From the NCBI GenBank assembly GCA_022774325.1, contig JALFNN010000087.1:1-63360 (forward strand): a DNA stretch of 63,360 bases. The letters are read 5' to 3'. The notes under the pieces are model-generated. The model had not been told where the DNA came from and made no database searches. It worked only from the letters and a program-made list of their open reading frames with translations. The DNA is from a bacterium. Lineage in GTDB: Bacteria > Bacillota > Clostridia > Lachnospirales > Lachnospiraceae. Below are positions 34,696 to 43,827 of this stretch, in pieces. A program made the position numbers and the translations under genes. Each line of letters opens with the position of its first letter. Positions within the stretch are counted from its first letter, which is position 1.

Positions 34696-36132
34696 ATGGA
34701 CAATACATTTGTTCATCCGTATATGCCGAATAGTGTTCCTGAGATCAAAGAGGAAATGTTGAAGGAAATTGGTGTAGAGAAAATCGAGGATATATACAGG
34801 AGCATTATCCCTAATGAACTTATTTACAAAGGAAGATTGGATTTACCTGAACCGATTCAAAGTGAGTATGAACTGAAAAGACATGTGCTTGGTATTCTTA
34901 ATAAGAATGCAACGACAGAAGAGTACACCAGTTTTCTCGGTGCGGGATGCTATAAACATCAAATTCCGGCAATTTGTGATGAATTAAACTCGCGGGGAGA
35001 ATTCCTGACTGCTTACTGCGGCGATACGTATTCGGATCATGGCAAGATGCAGGCAATTTTCGAATATGCGAGTATGATGGGAGAACTGTTGGATGCAGAT
35101 GCGGTAAGCTATACAACCTATGATGCGGGACAGTCAGTTGTCTCGTCTATGCGAATTGCACTTCGTGTGCAGGAGGCACGAAACACTCCGAAAGATGTGG
35201 TGTTGGTTCCAGCTACAATGAATCCTGAAATTCTGTCACAGGCAAAGGAGTATTGTAGAAATGTTGCGCAGATCAGAAAAGTTGCATATGATCCGGCAAC
35301 GGGACTCATGGATATGAGGAATCTTGAAGACAAGCTGAAAGAGGGCAATGTTGGAGCTGTGTTTTATGAAAATCCTTCCTATCTTGGATTCTTTGAGACA
35401 CAGGGACAGGAGATTGCAGAGCTGGCGCATGAATACGGAGCGCTTTGTATAGCGCAGCCGGAGGTGTCGGCCCTTGGTATTATGGAAAGTCCCATGAACC
35501 AGGGAGCAGACCTTGTATGTGGTGATATACAGCCTTTGGGAATGCACATACAGTTTGGTGGCGGTCAGGCAGGATTTATTGCATGTCGGCAGGATGTGGA
35601 GCTTCTGCAGCAATTCCCAACATATATGTATGGAATAGCAGAAACAGACAAAGTGGATACTTTTGGTTGGGGACGTGCGATGAATTATCGAAGCTCCCAT
35701 GGAAGTCGCGAAAAAGCAAAAGAGTACTTTGGAACAGAGACAGGTCTGTGGGGCATAACAGCAGGCATTTATCTTGCAAGCATGGGACCGCAAGGAATGT
35801 ATGAATTGGGAGAAACGATTATACAGAATGTGAATTATGCTGTCTTGAAATTATCAGATATCCCTGGTATTAAAGCAAATGTATTTGGAGGAAGCAATTT
35901 CCAGGAATTTGTTATAGATTTTACCGAGACAGGAAAAACAGTAAAAGAAATCAATAAGACTCTGCTTGAGGAACATATTTTTGGAGGAAAGGATTTAAGC
36001 CAGGATTTTGAAGAATTAGGACAGAGTGCATTGTACTGTGTATCTGAACTGACAACAGCAGATGAGATTGAGCATCTGGCAGAAGCACTGAGAACGATTG
36101 TAGCAGGAGGGTCAGAACATGGGAAGGTTTAA
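34696..36132 (+). CDS. gcvPA: Glycine dehydrogenase (decarboxylating) subunit 1
   Basis: 478 residues, the N-terminal half of the split P-protein. It opens with the family pattern HPYMPN.V.EIKEEMLKEIG and has FLGAGCYKH, followed by a transaminase-like fold without the PLP lysine. With GcvPB it forms the PLP enzyme that decarboxylates glycine onto lipoyl-H-protein. It overlaps gcvPB by 14 nt. gcvT, gcvH and lpd are absent from the surrounding operon. Product and partner are discussed in the findings. Confidence 0.9.
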   Translation: MDNTFVHPYMPNSVPEIKEEMLKEIGVEKIEDIYRSIIPNELIYKGRLDLPEPIQSEYELKRHVLGILNKNATTEEYTSFLGAGCYKHQIPAICDELNSRGEFLTAYCGDTYSDHGKMQAIFEYASMMGELLDADAVSYTTYDAGQSVVSSMRIALRVQEARNTPKDVVLVPATMNPEILSQAKEYCRNVAQIRKVAYDPATGLMDMRNLEDKLKEGNVGAVFYENPSYLGFFETQGQEIAELAHEYGALCIAQPEVSALGIMESPMNQGADLVCGDIQPLGMHIQFGGGQAGFIACRQDVELLQQFPTYMYGIAETDKVDTFGWGRAMNYRSSHGSREKAKEYFGTETGLWGITAGIYLASMGPQGMYELGETIIQNVNYAVLKLSDIPGIKANVFGGSNFQEFVIDFTETGKTVKEINKTLLEEHIFGGKDLSQDFEELGQSALYCVSELTTADEIEHLAEALRTIVAGGSEHGKV

Positions 36133-37675
36133 GAAAAATAGAGATTTTCACGAAGCACGATGGGATGAGCCTATTATTATGGAGCTTGGAAATCCGGGAG
36201 AACGAGGTGTGCTTGTGCCGAAAGCTTCTGAACGTGTGGTACAGGTAACAGGAACTGTGGAGAACCTTCTTCCGGCGAATCTTAAGAGAAAGAAAGCACC
36301 AAAGCTGCCTGAAATGTCACAAATGCAAGTGCTGCGCCATTATATGAGACTCTCACAGGAAACAATTGGTACAGATATTAATATCGATATCGGGTTGGGG
36401 ACATGCACCATGAAGTATAGTCCCAAGATTAATGAACAGTTTGTGCGCTCGGAAAAACTGACTGAGGTCCATCCATATCAGGATGAAAGTACGATTCAAG
36501 GAATTCTTGAAATCATGTACAAGGATGAACAGTACTTGAAAGCAATTTCAGGAATGGATAGAGTAAGCCTTCAGCCAGGAGGGGGAACGCAGGCGATTTT
36601 TGCCAATGTAGAAACAATCCGTGCATTTCATGAAGCCAACGGTGAAGGGGAACAGAGAAACGAGATTATTACAACCATCTTATCACATCCGGGAAATCCA
36701 GGAGCTGCGGCAACATTAGGATATAAAGTCATTACACTTTTTCCGGATGAGAATGGAGTACCGGATATTGAAGCTTTAAAGGCTGCAGTGTCAGAACATA
36801 CAGCGGCACTGATGATTACAAATCCAGAGGATACAGGTATTTTTAACGATAAAATTAGAGAGTTTGTGGATATTGTTCATAGCGTAGGAGGATTGTGTGT
36901 TTATGACCAGGCGAACTTAAATGGATTGTTTGGTATTACAAGAGCGCGGGATGCCGGATTTGATATGTGCCATTATAACTTGCATAAGTCCTTTTCTTCT
37001 CCACATGGCTGCCAGGGGCCTGCAGCAGGAGCGCAATGTGTCTGTGAAAAGCTGGCTAAGTTCGTAGCAACCCCGACTGTAGAATATGATGGAGAAAGAT
37101 ACTATTTCGATTATCAGAGACCGGAAAGCATAGGAAAGTTGAGGAAATACTTTGGCGTTCCGGCAGTTTTGGTTCGTACATATGCTTATATAAGAACGCT
37201 GGGCCCGGATGGAATAAAACAGATTGGAGAACTGGCTATTTTGAATAATAACTATATGCTAAAGAAGCTTTTAAAAATCGACGGGTTATCAATGCCGTTT
37301 GCGGAAGGAAAATTCCGTGTGGAGCAGGCCAGATTGAGCTGGGAACAGTTGACAAAGGATACAGGAGTTACAACCGATGATATTTGCAGAAGAATTGTAG
37401 ATTATGGTTTTCAGGATTATTTTGCAAGTCATCATCCGAGAATTATTCCGGAACCATTTACTCCGGAACCAGTTGAAACCTATTCAAAAGATGATATAGA
37501 TGAATTTGTAGAAGCATTTGCTTCAATTGCAAAGGAGGCTTATGAGGAACCGGAACTTGTGAAGACAGCTCCGCATAAGGCCGCTCTTAGTGATCAGATT
37601 CATGAAGAATATCTGACTGAATGGGGAAAATTTGCAACAACTTGGCGTGCATATGTCAAGTACATAAAAAAATAA
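36119..37675 (+). CDS. gcvPB: Glycine dehydrogenase (decarboxylating) subunit 2
   Basis: 518 residues, the PLP-binding half of P-protein. The Schiff-base lysine is K290 in HYNLHKSFSSPHG; GCQGPAAGA and the GLGTCTMKYSPK block are family signatures. The length is about 30 residues over the usual ~485. It overlaps gcvPA and is followed 16 nt later by a dipeptidase gene with its own GGAGG. Confidence 0.92.
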   Translation: MGRFKKNRDFHEARWDEPIIMELGNPGERGVLVPKASERVVQVTGTVENLLPANLKRKKAPKLPEMSQMQVLRHYMRLSQETIGTDINIDIGLGTCTMKYSPKINEQFVRSEKLTEVHPYQDESTIQGILEIMYKDEQYLKAISGMDRVSLQPGGGTQAIFANVETIRAFHEANGEGEQRNEIITTILSHPGNPGAAATLGYKVITLFPDENGVPDIEALKAAVSEHTAALMITNPEDTGIFNDKIREFVDIVHSVGGLCVYDQANLNGLFGITRARDAGFDMCHYNLHKSFSSPHGCQGPAAGAQCVCEKLAKFVATPTVEYDGERYYFDYQRPESIGKLRKYFGVPAVLVRTYAYIRTLGPDGIKQIGELAILNNNYMLKKLLKIDGLSMPFAEGKFRVEQARLSWEQLTKDTGVTTDDICRRIVDYGFQDYFASHHPRIIPEPFTPEPVETYSKDDIDEFVEAFASIAKEAYEEPELVKTAPHKAALSDQIHEEYLTEWGKFATTWRAYVKYIKK

Positions 37676-37691
37676 GGAAGGAGGGAGAAAA

Positions 37692-38675
37692 ATGATTTTT
37701 GATGGACATGGTGATATATGGACAGACGTTACCTGCCATGTTATGGATCATGGAGAAAGGGATATTTTTCGTAAATATCACTTAAACAAGTTCCGGGAAG
37801 GACATGTAACAGGAGGGATTTTTGTGATTTGGATCGATCCGCCAAATGACAAAGATCCGGCAGCAAGATCAAAACAGATTGTAACCAGTATCAAACAGGA
37901 AATGGTTGATGCGGCAGATATTCTGAACTTTGTCACAAAATTTGAAGATTTTGAAAAAGGAACAAAGGCAGGAAAGATTAATGTGGTTACCGGTATGGAA
38001 GGATTGAGTCAGATTGGGGAAGATATTGATCAAATTGACTACTTCTATCATGAAGTCGGTGTAAGACATGCTATGCTGACGTGGAATGAAGCAAATGCTC
38101 TGGCTACAGGATGGCCGGTTGATGTGAATCGGGGACTTACCGATGTTGGTAAGAAAGCAGTAAAAAGAATCCAGGATCTGGGTATGGTCATGGATGTATC
38201 ACATCTGAATGACAAATGTTTCTGGGGAGTTATTGATCTGGCGCAGGGACCGATTATTGCATCACATTCTAATGCACGAGCAGTATGCCCTGCTATGAGA
38301 AATCTAACAGATGACATGTTAAAAGCAATTGCTGGCACGAACGGACTGGTTGGCATGAACAGTATGAGAGAGTTCATTGCAGAAGAGTATGAGAAGCAGG
38401 ATGTTGAGCATTTGGCTGATCATATAGAGTATATCGCGGATCTGATTGGTATTGAGCATATTGGACTTGGGTTTGATTTTGACGATTATCTTGGCGGAGA
38501 AACGCTTAGTTCTTTCAGCGGACATCTTGATTCACCAAGCGGAAAAGGTATTTCCAATGAGGCTGAAGCAAAGAACATACTGGAAGTATTGAGAAAACGT
38601 GGATATAGTCAGGAACAGCTCGAAGCAGTTGCTTACAAGAATTTTTATCGTGTTTTCAAAGAAGTATGGAAATAG
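37692..38675 (+). CDS. Membrane dipeptidase (M19, renal dipeptidase family)
   Basis: A 327-residue zinc dipeptidase. The binuclear site is visible as H6 and D8 (DGHGDIW), the bridging Glu of TGMEGLS, His of DVSHLND and the SHSNARAVCPAMRNL block. There is no signal peptide, so it acts in the cytoplasm. It sits in an operon with gcvPA/gcvPB and a DUF819 transporter, hinting at release of glycine or a D-amino acid from an imported dipeptide (inference). Confidence 0.9.
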   Translation: MIFDGHGDIWTDVTCHVMDHGERDIFRKYHLNKFREGHVTGGIFVIWIDPPNDKDPAARSKQIVTSIKQEMVDAADILNFVTKFEDFEKGTKAGKINVVTGMEGLSQIGEDIDQIDYFYHEVGVRHAMLTWNEANALATGWPVDVNRGLTDVGKKAVKRIQDLGMVMDVSHLNDKCFWGVIDLAQGPIIASHSNARAVCPAMRNLTDDMLKAIAGTNGLVGMNSMREFIAEEYEKQDVEHLADHIEYIADLIGIEHIGLGFDFDDYLGGETLSSFSGHLDSPSGKGISNEAEAKNILEVLRKRGYSQEQLEAVAYKNFYRVFKEVWK

Positions 38676-38703
38676 GATAGAGGAAAAAGGAAGGTAGAGG
38701 TTT

Positions 38704-39912
38704 ATGAGTACATTAATTAGTGCGGATAATACATGGGCGCTGTTTGCAATTTTAGTAGTAATCGCAGCGTTGGCAATCTGGATGGAACAGAGATTTAAAT
38801 GGGCATCTAAAGTGACAGGATGTGTGATTGCTTTGATTGGAGCGATGATTCTTTCAAACTTCAGAATTATTCCGGTAGACGCACCGGCTTATGATTTTGT
38901 ATGGTCTTATGTAGTGCCATTGGCAGTACCACTGCTTCTTTTCAAAGCAAATATTAAGAAAATCTGGAAAGAAAGCGGAAGAATGCTAGCAATTTATTTG
39001 ATTAGTGGTGTAGGTACTGTTATAGGCGGATTCCTCGCATATTATATTTTCAAAGGGAAAATTGACGAATTGCATGCAATTGCAGCTATGATGGTTGGTA
39101 CTTACACGGGAGGAAGTGTTAACCTGGCAGCAATGAAAGCAGCATTTAGTGCAAGCGATACAACATCTGCAGCAGCAGTTGTTGCGGACAACCTTTTAAT
39201 GGCATTGTATTTCTTTGTATTGATTGCAATTCCTACGATGCAGTTCTTCCTGAAGAAATACAAACATCCATATATTGACGAGATTGAAGCAAGAACTCAG
39301 AAAGGTGATAATGAGAATCAGGCAGCCAACTTCTGGAAGGCGAAACCGGTTGCACTTCTTGATATTGCGGAAGCCCTGGCAGTATCATTTGCAATCGTTG
39401 CAGTATCAACAGCACTTGCTGATTTTATCTCTTCAGTTATCCCGACAACAAATTTTGCACTTGCATTGCTGAATGGGCTAATTGGTAATAAATACCTGAT
39501 CATGACAACTCTTACAATGATAGTGGCAACTGCAATGCCGGATTTCATCGGAGAAATCGCAGGAGCACAGGAAATTGGTACATTCCTGATCCATATTTTC
39601 TTTACAGTTATCGGAGTCCCGGCTTCTATTTATCTTATTATTACAGAAGCTCCATTGCTGCTTGTATTCTGCGCAATCATCGTAGGTATGAACATGATTT
39701 TCTCACTTGTATTTGGTAAGATCTTCAAGTTCAGTATTGAGGAAATCTGTGTTGCTTCTAATGCCAATGTCGGAGGCCCTACAACGGCAGCTGCCTATGC
39801 AATTGCAAAAGGATGGCAGTCTATGGTGGTTCCGTCTCTTCTGGTCGGTACGCTTGGATACGTAATTGGTAATTACTATGGAATTTTTGTTGGGACTTTC
39901 CTTGGAAGGTAA
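38704..39912 (+). CDS. DUF819-family membrane protein, putative transporter
   Basis: 402 residues, about 10-12 hydrophobic segments. Two glycine-rich re-entrant-like motifs, GTYTGGSVNLAA and NANVGGPTTAAAYA, mark DUF819, whose members resemble secondary transporters but have poorly known substrates. Last gene of the gcvPA-gcvPB-dipeptidase operon and the natural candidate for import of its substrate. A GGACAATAAAC hairpin follows. Confidence 0.85.
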   Translation: MSTLISADNTWALFAILVVIAALAIWMEQRFKWASKVTGCVIALIGAMILSNFRIIPVDAPAYDFVWSYVVPLAVPLLLFKANIKKIWKESGRMLAIYLISGVGTVIGGFLAYYIFKGKIDELHAIAAMMVGTYTGGSVNLAAMKAAFSASDTTSAAAVVADNLLMALYFFVLIAIPTMQFFLKKYKHPYIDEIEARTQKGDNENQAANFWKAKPVALLDIAEALAVSFAIVAVSTALADFISSVIPTTNFALALLNGLIGNKYLIMTTLTMIVATAMPDFIGEIAGAQEIGTFLIHIFFTVIGVPASIYLIITEAPLLLVFCAIIVGMNMIFSLVFGKIFKFSIEEICVASNANVGGPTTAAAYAIAKGWQSMVVPSLLVGTLGYVIGNYYGIFVGTFLGR

Positions 39913-39948
39913 TTGGGTGTAGAAAAATAGATATATAGTGTTACTTAA

Positions 39949-39986
39949 GGACAATAAACACAGCTTTGGGGGTGCGTTTATTGTCC
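39949..39986 (+). terminator. Hairpin after the DUF819 gene
   Basis: A perfect 11-bp stem GGACAATAAAC / GTTTATTGTCC with a 16-nt loop, no T-run. It is either a terminator or a regulator site for the following MerR gene. Confidence 0.5.
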
Positions 39987-40010
39987 GCTTAGAAAGAGGA
40001 GAATGACTTA

Positions 40011-40889
40011 TTGGATAGAGACGAAAGTAAATATAGTATTGGCGAAATAGCAAAAATATGTAATGTGACAAAGAAACAATTGCGCTATTACGATGAAAAA
40101 GACATCGTGAGCCCTTTCTATAAAGACGAACAGACCGGTTACCGCTATTACAGTGAAACACAGATTGAAGAAATTCTACTGATTAAAGAGCTGAAGAAGA
40201 CAGATTTGCCTTTGGTTGATATTGCAGAAATTCTAAAAGAACGAAATATTCCATTGCTCCGGAAAAAGATGGAGCGGCAAATGGAGTTGGCAAAGCTAGA
40301 TTTATTAGAGGCAATGAACAGATATGATCAGACGGTTCAGACATTCATGAGGGCAAGCGAAACGGTTGAGGCACTTGATCGGATGAATTATACGAAACAA
40401 AATTTGCACAAGTTTGAAGTTGTGACATTTCCAAAAACAAAAGTAGCTTATACAAGATATGTCAGTTATTGGAATGCGAACAGCTTGTTTATTGGAAGAC
40501 GGGCGGAATTGTATCGAATGATTGATGAGTATCGGCTGACAACAACGGGGAACTTGACTGCAATCTTCCATGGCGGTTATATGAAACAGTTTAGCGAGAA
40601 AGAGGAGGACATGAATGGAGATCTGGAAGTCTTCTTTGGAATCGCTGACAGCAAAGATTGTGTATCTTGCAGATATATACCAGAATTTCAGGCTATTACA
40701 ACACTGCATGTGGGATGTTATCCGAGCCTGAAAGAATGCTATGAAGAATTGGAAATATGGGCGAAAGACAATGGATATGAGGTAGAGAAGTGTTCATTTG
40801 AAGATTATATATGCGGAGTGACAATGACGAATGATCAGAGAAAATATGTAACACGGGTTTATGTTCCGCTTAAAGGAAGCATCATTTAA
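40011..40889 (+). CDS. MerR-family regulator with GyrI-like effector domain
   Basis: 292 residues. The MerR winged helix (about 7-75) contains YSIGEIAKICNVTKKQLRYYDEKDIVSP and TGYRYY; a coiled-coil linker (about 80-120) leads to a GyrI/BmrR-like ligand domain (about 130-290). The start codon is TTG with GAGGAG 9 nt upstream. It probably responds to a small ligand and controls the neighbouring transporter genes (inference). Confidence 0.85.
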   Translation: MDRDESKYSIGEIAKICNVTKKQLRYYDEKDIVSPFYKDEQTGYRYYSETQIEEILLIKELKKTDLPLVDIAEILKERNIPLLRKKMERQMELAKLDLLEAMNRYDQTVQTFMRASETVEALDRMNYTKQNLHKFEVVTFPKTKVAYTRYVSYWNANSLFIGRRAELYRMIDEYRLTTTGNLTAIFHGGYMKQFSEKEEDMNGDLEVFFGIADSKDCVSCRYIPEFQAITTLHVGCYPSLKECYEELEIWAKDNGYEVEKCSFEDYICGVTMTNDQRKYVTRVYVPLKGSII

Positions 40890-40906
40890 TATATCTATAA
40901 GAACAT

Positions 40907-40952
40907 AAAATTTGACACATGGTACATTAAAAACTACCATGTGTCAAATTTT
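40907..40952. terminator. Strong bidirectional terminator
   Basis: A perfect 18-bp stem AAAATTTGACACATGGTA / TACCATGTGTCAAATTTT with a 10-nt loop, between convergent genes. Confidence 0.9.
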
Positions 40953-40965
40953 GATCTATAGAGGG

Positions 40966-42093
40966 TTAGTTGTTCGGCATATCTTCAATACGATAAACAG
41001 TGGATTCTGTGTCGCTGAAGTGGATCTTATAATATCCACAGAGATAGTGATCCGTTTCCTGATCGCCGGTATCCACTAGCATTGCGCGCCCTTTGAGACT
41101 AATGAGTTTACTCTTGGTGACTGCCAGACAAATATTCTCTTTTCTCACGCGGGAAAGAATTACAGGACTGATCTGTTGGTTCCCACGTCCGAATACAAAA
41201 CCGGCACCACCGATACAGGTAACGATAATCCTGATTTTTTCTGTATGTTCTGTGAGATCTTTTAGTGCATTTTCATCGGCATCTTTATGGATGAGTTTTC
41301 CGTTCAAAATGGCATCTACACCGATAAGTGTTCCAGCACCGCATAATCTTTGTTTGATTTGGTAGGTTGTACTTCCCGGACCTATTATGTATAGAGTATC
41401 TTTGGCTACTGAAGAGGCAAAATAATCGGCTAGGATTTCTGCTTCTTCAGGTAAAGAAACAAAAGCAGCTTTAGGACCCTGAAGTTTTTGGCCTTCATTA
41501 ATCATTTGAAGATATCCATAAAGATGAGGGCTGATGTGAGGTTGTCCGAGCAAAATTTCATCAATATCCATAACTTCTCTCAGTTCTTGTCTCAAAGGTT
41601 TCCCTATAATATAGTTCCTAAGAAGTCCTCCTGCAATAGAAGGATTAACTGCAAAACATCCGGAATACATTTTGACACCGGCGGGGATCCCGATTACCGG
41701 TTTCTGTAGCCCAATCACATTGCAAAGATCTCTGGCGGTGCCATCTCCGCCACAAAATATGATTAAATCCACATCATTTTCCAGAAAAAGCTTCAGGCAG
41801 TCCAGTGTGTCTGAACGTGAAGTGATAAGTTTTGCAGAACAGATTTCCTGATATGGGATTCCAAGTTCTGTAAGAATATTTCCACCCATTTCTCCTGCCG
41901 GTGCATACAGTATACAATCTTGCTTGATATCAAGAATATGCCGCAGACATTCTCTCGCTCTTATGGCAGAGCATTTTTGATAACCATTTTGCAGTGCGTG
42001 TTCCAAATGCTCCTTGCAGTCACTGCCTTTGTAACCGGCCTTTCCTCCAAGACCTGCAATTGGATTTATGATAAGTCCAATTTTCGCTTTCAT
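40966..42093 (-). CDS. ATP-NAD kinase-like (AcoX family) protein
   Basis: 375 residues. GGDGTARD (115-122) and the GIPAGVKMYSG stretch place it in the NAD/diacylglycerol-kinase fold; the long C-terminal part and lack of usual NAD-binding residues point to the AcoX-like subgroup linked to acetoin or other catabolic operons. ATG 42093 with GGAG upstream; a TTG at 42102 is too close to the SD. It is the second gene of a minus-strand operon after the AspT-like transporter (19-nt gap). Substrate unknown. Confidence 0.75.
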   Translation of the reverse strand: MKAKIGLIINPIAGLGGKAGYKGSDCKEHLEHALQNGYQKCSAIRARECLRHILDIKQDCILYAPAGEMGGNILTELGIPYQEICSAKLITSRSDTLDCLKLFLENDVDLIIFCGGDGTARDLCNVIGLQKPVIGIPAGVKMYSGCFAVNPSIAGGLLRNYIIGKPLRQELREVMDIDEILLGQPHISPHLYGYLQMINEGQKLQGPKAAFVSLPEEAEILADYFASSVAKDTLYIIGPGSTTYQIKQRLCGAGTLIGVDAILNGKLIHKDADENALKDLTEHTEKIRIIVTCIGGAGFVFGRGNQQISPVILSRVRKENICLAVTKSKLISLKGRAMLVDTGDQETDHYLCGYYKIHFSDTESTVYRIEDMPNN

Positions 42094-42112
42094 AGATCGC
42101 AATCTCCTTTTA

Positions 42113-42706
42113 TCATAAGAATGTGACGATGAACTGTGATGCTAGGACAATCAGTACGAGTGCTACTGGATAGGTTGATGCATATGAAGAAGCCACATCA
42201 TCCGTACCGGAGGAGCGTATCAGTACACCAAGTGCAGGCGTGCTTGTCATCCCGCCTGTGAGAGAACCCAGATTGTCCAGGAGACACAAGTTTACAACAT
42301 GTTTCGCAAATAAAAATCCGATGATGAGAGGCAGAAGCGTCATAAGTGCTCCGTAAATAAACAATATCATTCCATATTTGTGAATGATATCTACAAATCC
42401 GGAACCACCGGGTACACCGGCACCGATCAGGAACATCATCAATCCGAATTCACGAAATGATTCTAAAAAACCATGAGAAAGCTTCATGCTCAGCGAACCT
42501 GCATGGCCGAAATATCCAAAGAGCAATCCCATAAGAAGAGCACCGCCGGTATTACCGAGTGAGAAGGTGGCACCTCCCGGAAGTGGAATGGAGATTTTTC
42601 CAAGAAGAATGCCACAAATAATAGCAAGGGTAAACGCGCATAGACCGAGAGAGTCTATTTCGGTGTATTTCTTTTTTCTTTTCTTTTTCTTTCGCTGAGT
42701 TGACAA
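42113..42706 (-). pseudogene. AspT/YidE-like transporter, C-terminal half (out of frame)
   Basis: 197 residues with five or six membrane segments; contains GNTGGALLMGLLFGYFGH and LTGGMTSTPALGVL, repeats of the Asp-Ala exchanger domain. It is +1 in frame relative to the N-terminal half and would need a TTG start with a distant GGAGG. The Lys-rich stretch RKKKKRKKKYTEID lies over a purine run where the two frames cross, so a one-base indel in one original gene is likely. A natural two-gene split is the alternative. Confidence 0.6.
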
Positions 42707-43337
42707 TTAATTTTGCTCTTTCCTCCACCAGATTTACCCTCAAAATTTTGGGGATGAGTTGGACAAAAAGGACAACACCAACTACTCCAAAAGGATATCC
42801 GATGGCATAGCCTACGGTAACTTCATTCAGAAGCACTTCATTGGCTCTGACAACATCCTGCGCTGCTGCAAAACCAGGTGTTGTCGTTAAAGCACCAGAA
42901 AGAATACCTACAGCCATAGCAGAATCAATATTTGTCAAAGAGATAACTGCAATACAGATGATGCTGCCGATCCCAATGACCACAAAGGCGAGACAAACAT
43001 AGGATTTGGCATTTCTCTTCAGATTGCAGAAAAAGTTTGGACCGGCTATGAAGCCGACTGAAGTCACAAAGCAGAGAAGCCCCATATTCTGGACCATGGA
43101 CATAGTGAGCCTCAGGGCTGCATTATCAATAGTAATAAGACCGATTTCATGAAGAAGAGACTGATCTGCATATCCGAAATGACCAAATACGAGGGCTGCA
43201 AGGAAAACACCGGCAGCACCCAGACCAACTCCTTTTATTTTAATGTTGCCGATCATAAATCCGGCGAATGCAATGGCGAACACAATAAATAGTGAGTTGC
43301 TGCAGCAAGAAACAAGAATTGCATTCAGGTAATTCAT
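42552..43337 (-). CDS. AspT/YidE-like transporter, N-terminal half (frame-split)
   Basis: 261 residues as read, of which about 225 belong to the family: five or six membrane segments with LSGALTTTPGFAAAQ, a signature of the aspartate:alanine exchanger domain, and GYAIGYPFGVVGV. After KEKEKKKE the frame leaves the family and runs into unrelated residues; the rest of the transporter continues in another frame at 42706-42113. GGGGGA precedes the ATG. Together the halves would make a two-domain exchanger of about 420 residues without the central TrkA-C domains. Confidence 0.7.
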   Translation of the reverse strand: MNYLNAILVSCCSNSLFIVFAIAFAGFMIGNIKIKGVGLGAAGVFLAALVFGHFGYADQSLLHEIGLITIDNAALRLTMSMVQNMGLLCFVTSVGFIAGPNFFCNLKRNAKSYVCLAFVVIGIGSIICIAVISLTNIDSAMAVGILSGALTTTPGFAAAQDVVRANEVLLNEVTVGYAIGYPFGVVGVVLFVQLIPKILRVNLVEERAKLIVNSAKEKEKKKEIHRNRLSRSMRVYPCYYLWHSSWKNLHSTSGRCHLLTR

Positions 43338-43431
43338 TGCTTATTTCCCCCTTCTCTTTTTATGGTAAAGGGTGCCCGAAGAGGAATGTCAATAGATAAT
43401 TTTAAAATAACTAAAAGAAATTGTACCCGCC

Positions 43432-43460
43432 TTGACAAATCCGTAAATTTAAGTTAGTAT
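43432..43460 (+). promoter_or_regulatory. Promoter of the tyrS T-box leader
   Basis: -35 TTGACA, 17-nt spacer, -10 TAGTAT; transcription would begin near 43467. Confidence 0.8.
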
Positions 43461-43466
43461 TACTCC

Positions 43467-43777
43467 ATGACGAAATATTTAAATGCTGTGATAGGAAGAA
43501 GTAGTTTCTGACAAGACTCAAACAGAAAGTTACCGGTTGATGAGAGGTGCAGGAAGAGTCAGAGATGAATACATCCTGGAGCATCACACCGAACGCAGAG
43601 AGAAGAGAACAGGTAAGTAGGCTGTGACGGAATGGCGGACGTTATACCGCTGCAGTGATGGATGCGATGGCAGAGTCACTCACGGAGGCATACAGCGCGA
43701 GCTGCATGTGAAATAAGGTGGTACCACGGGATTATTCCCCGCCCTTACAGAAAAAAAGTAAGGACGGGGCTTTTTTT
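43467..43777 (+). promoter_or_regulatory. T-box riboswitch (tyrosine)
   Basis: A 5' leader of tyrS with the canonical T-box AAGGTGGTACCACG (43715-43728) just before the terminator. A TAC (Tyr) at 43570-43572 in GATGAATACATCC is the likely specifier codon. Uncharged tRNA-Tyr would stabilise the antiterminator and switch tyrS on. Confidence 0.92.
43737..43777 (+). terminator. T-box-controlled terminator
   Basis: A stem CCCCGCCCTTAC / GTAAGGACGGGG (one mismatch), 9-nt loop, seven T residues; competes with the antiterminator. Confidence 0.9.
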
Positions 43778-43827
43778 CGCAAAAACAAAAATTGATTAAA
43801 TAATTTTTGAAAGAGAGGATAACGAAA

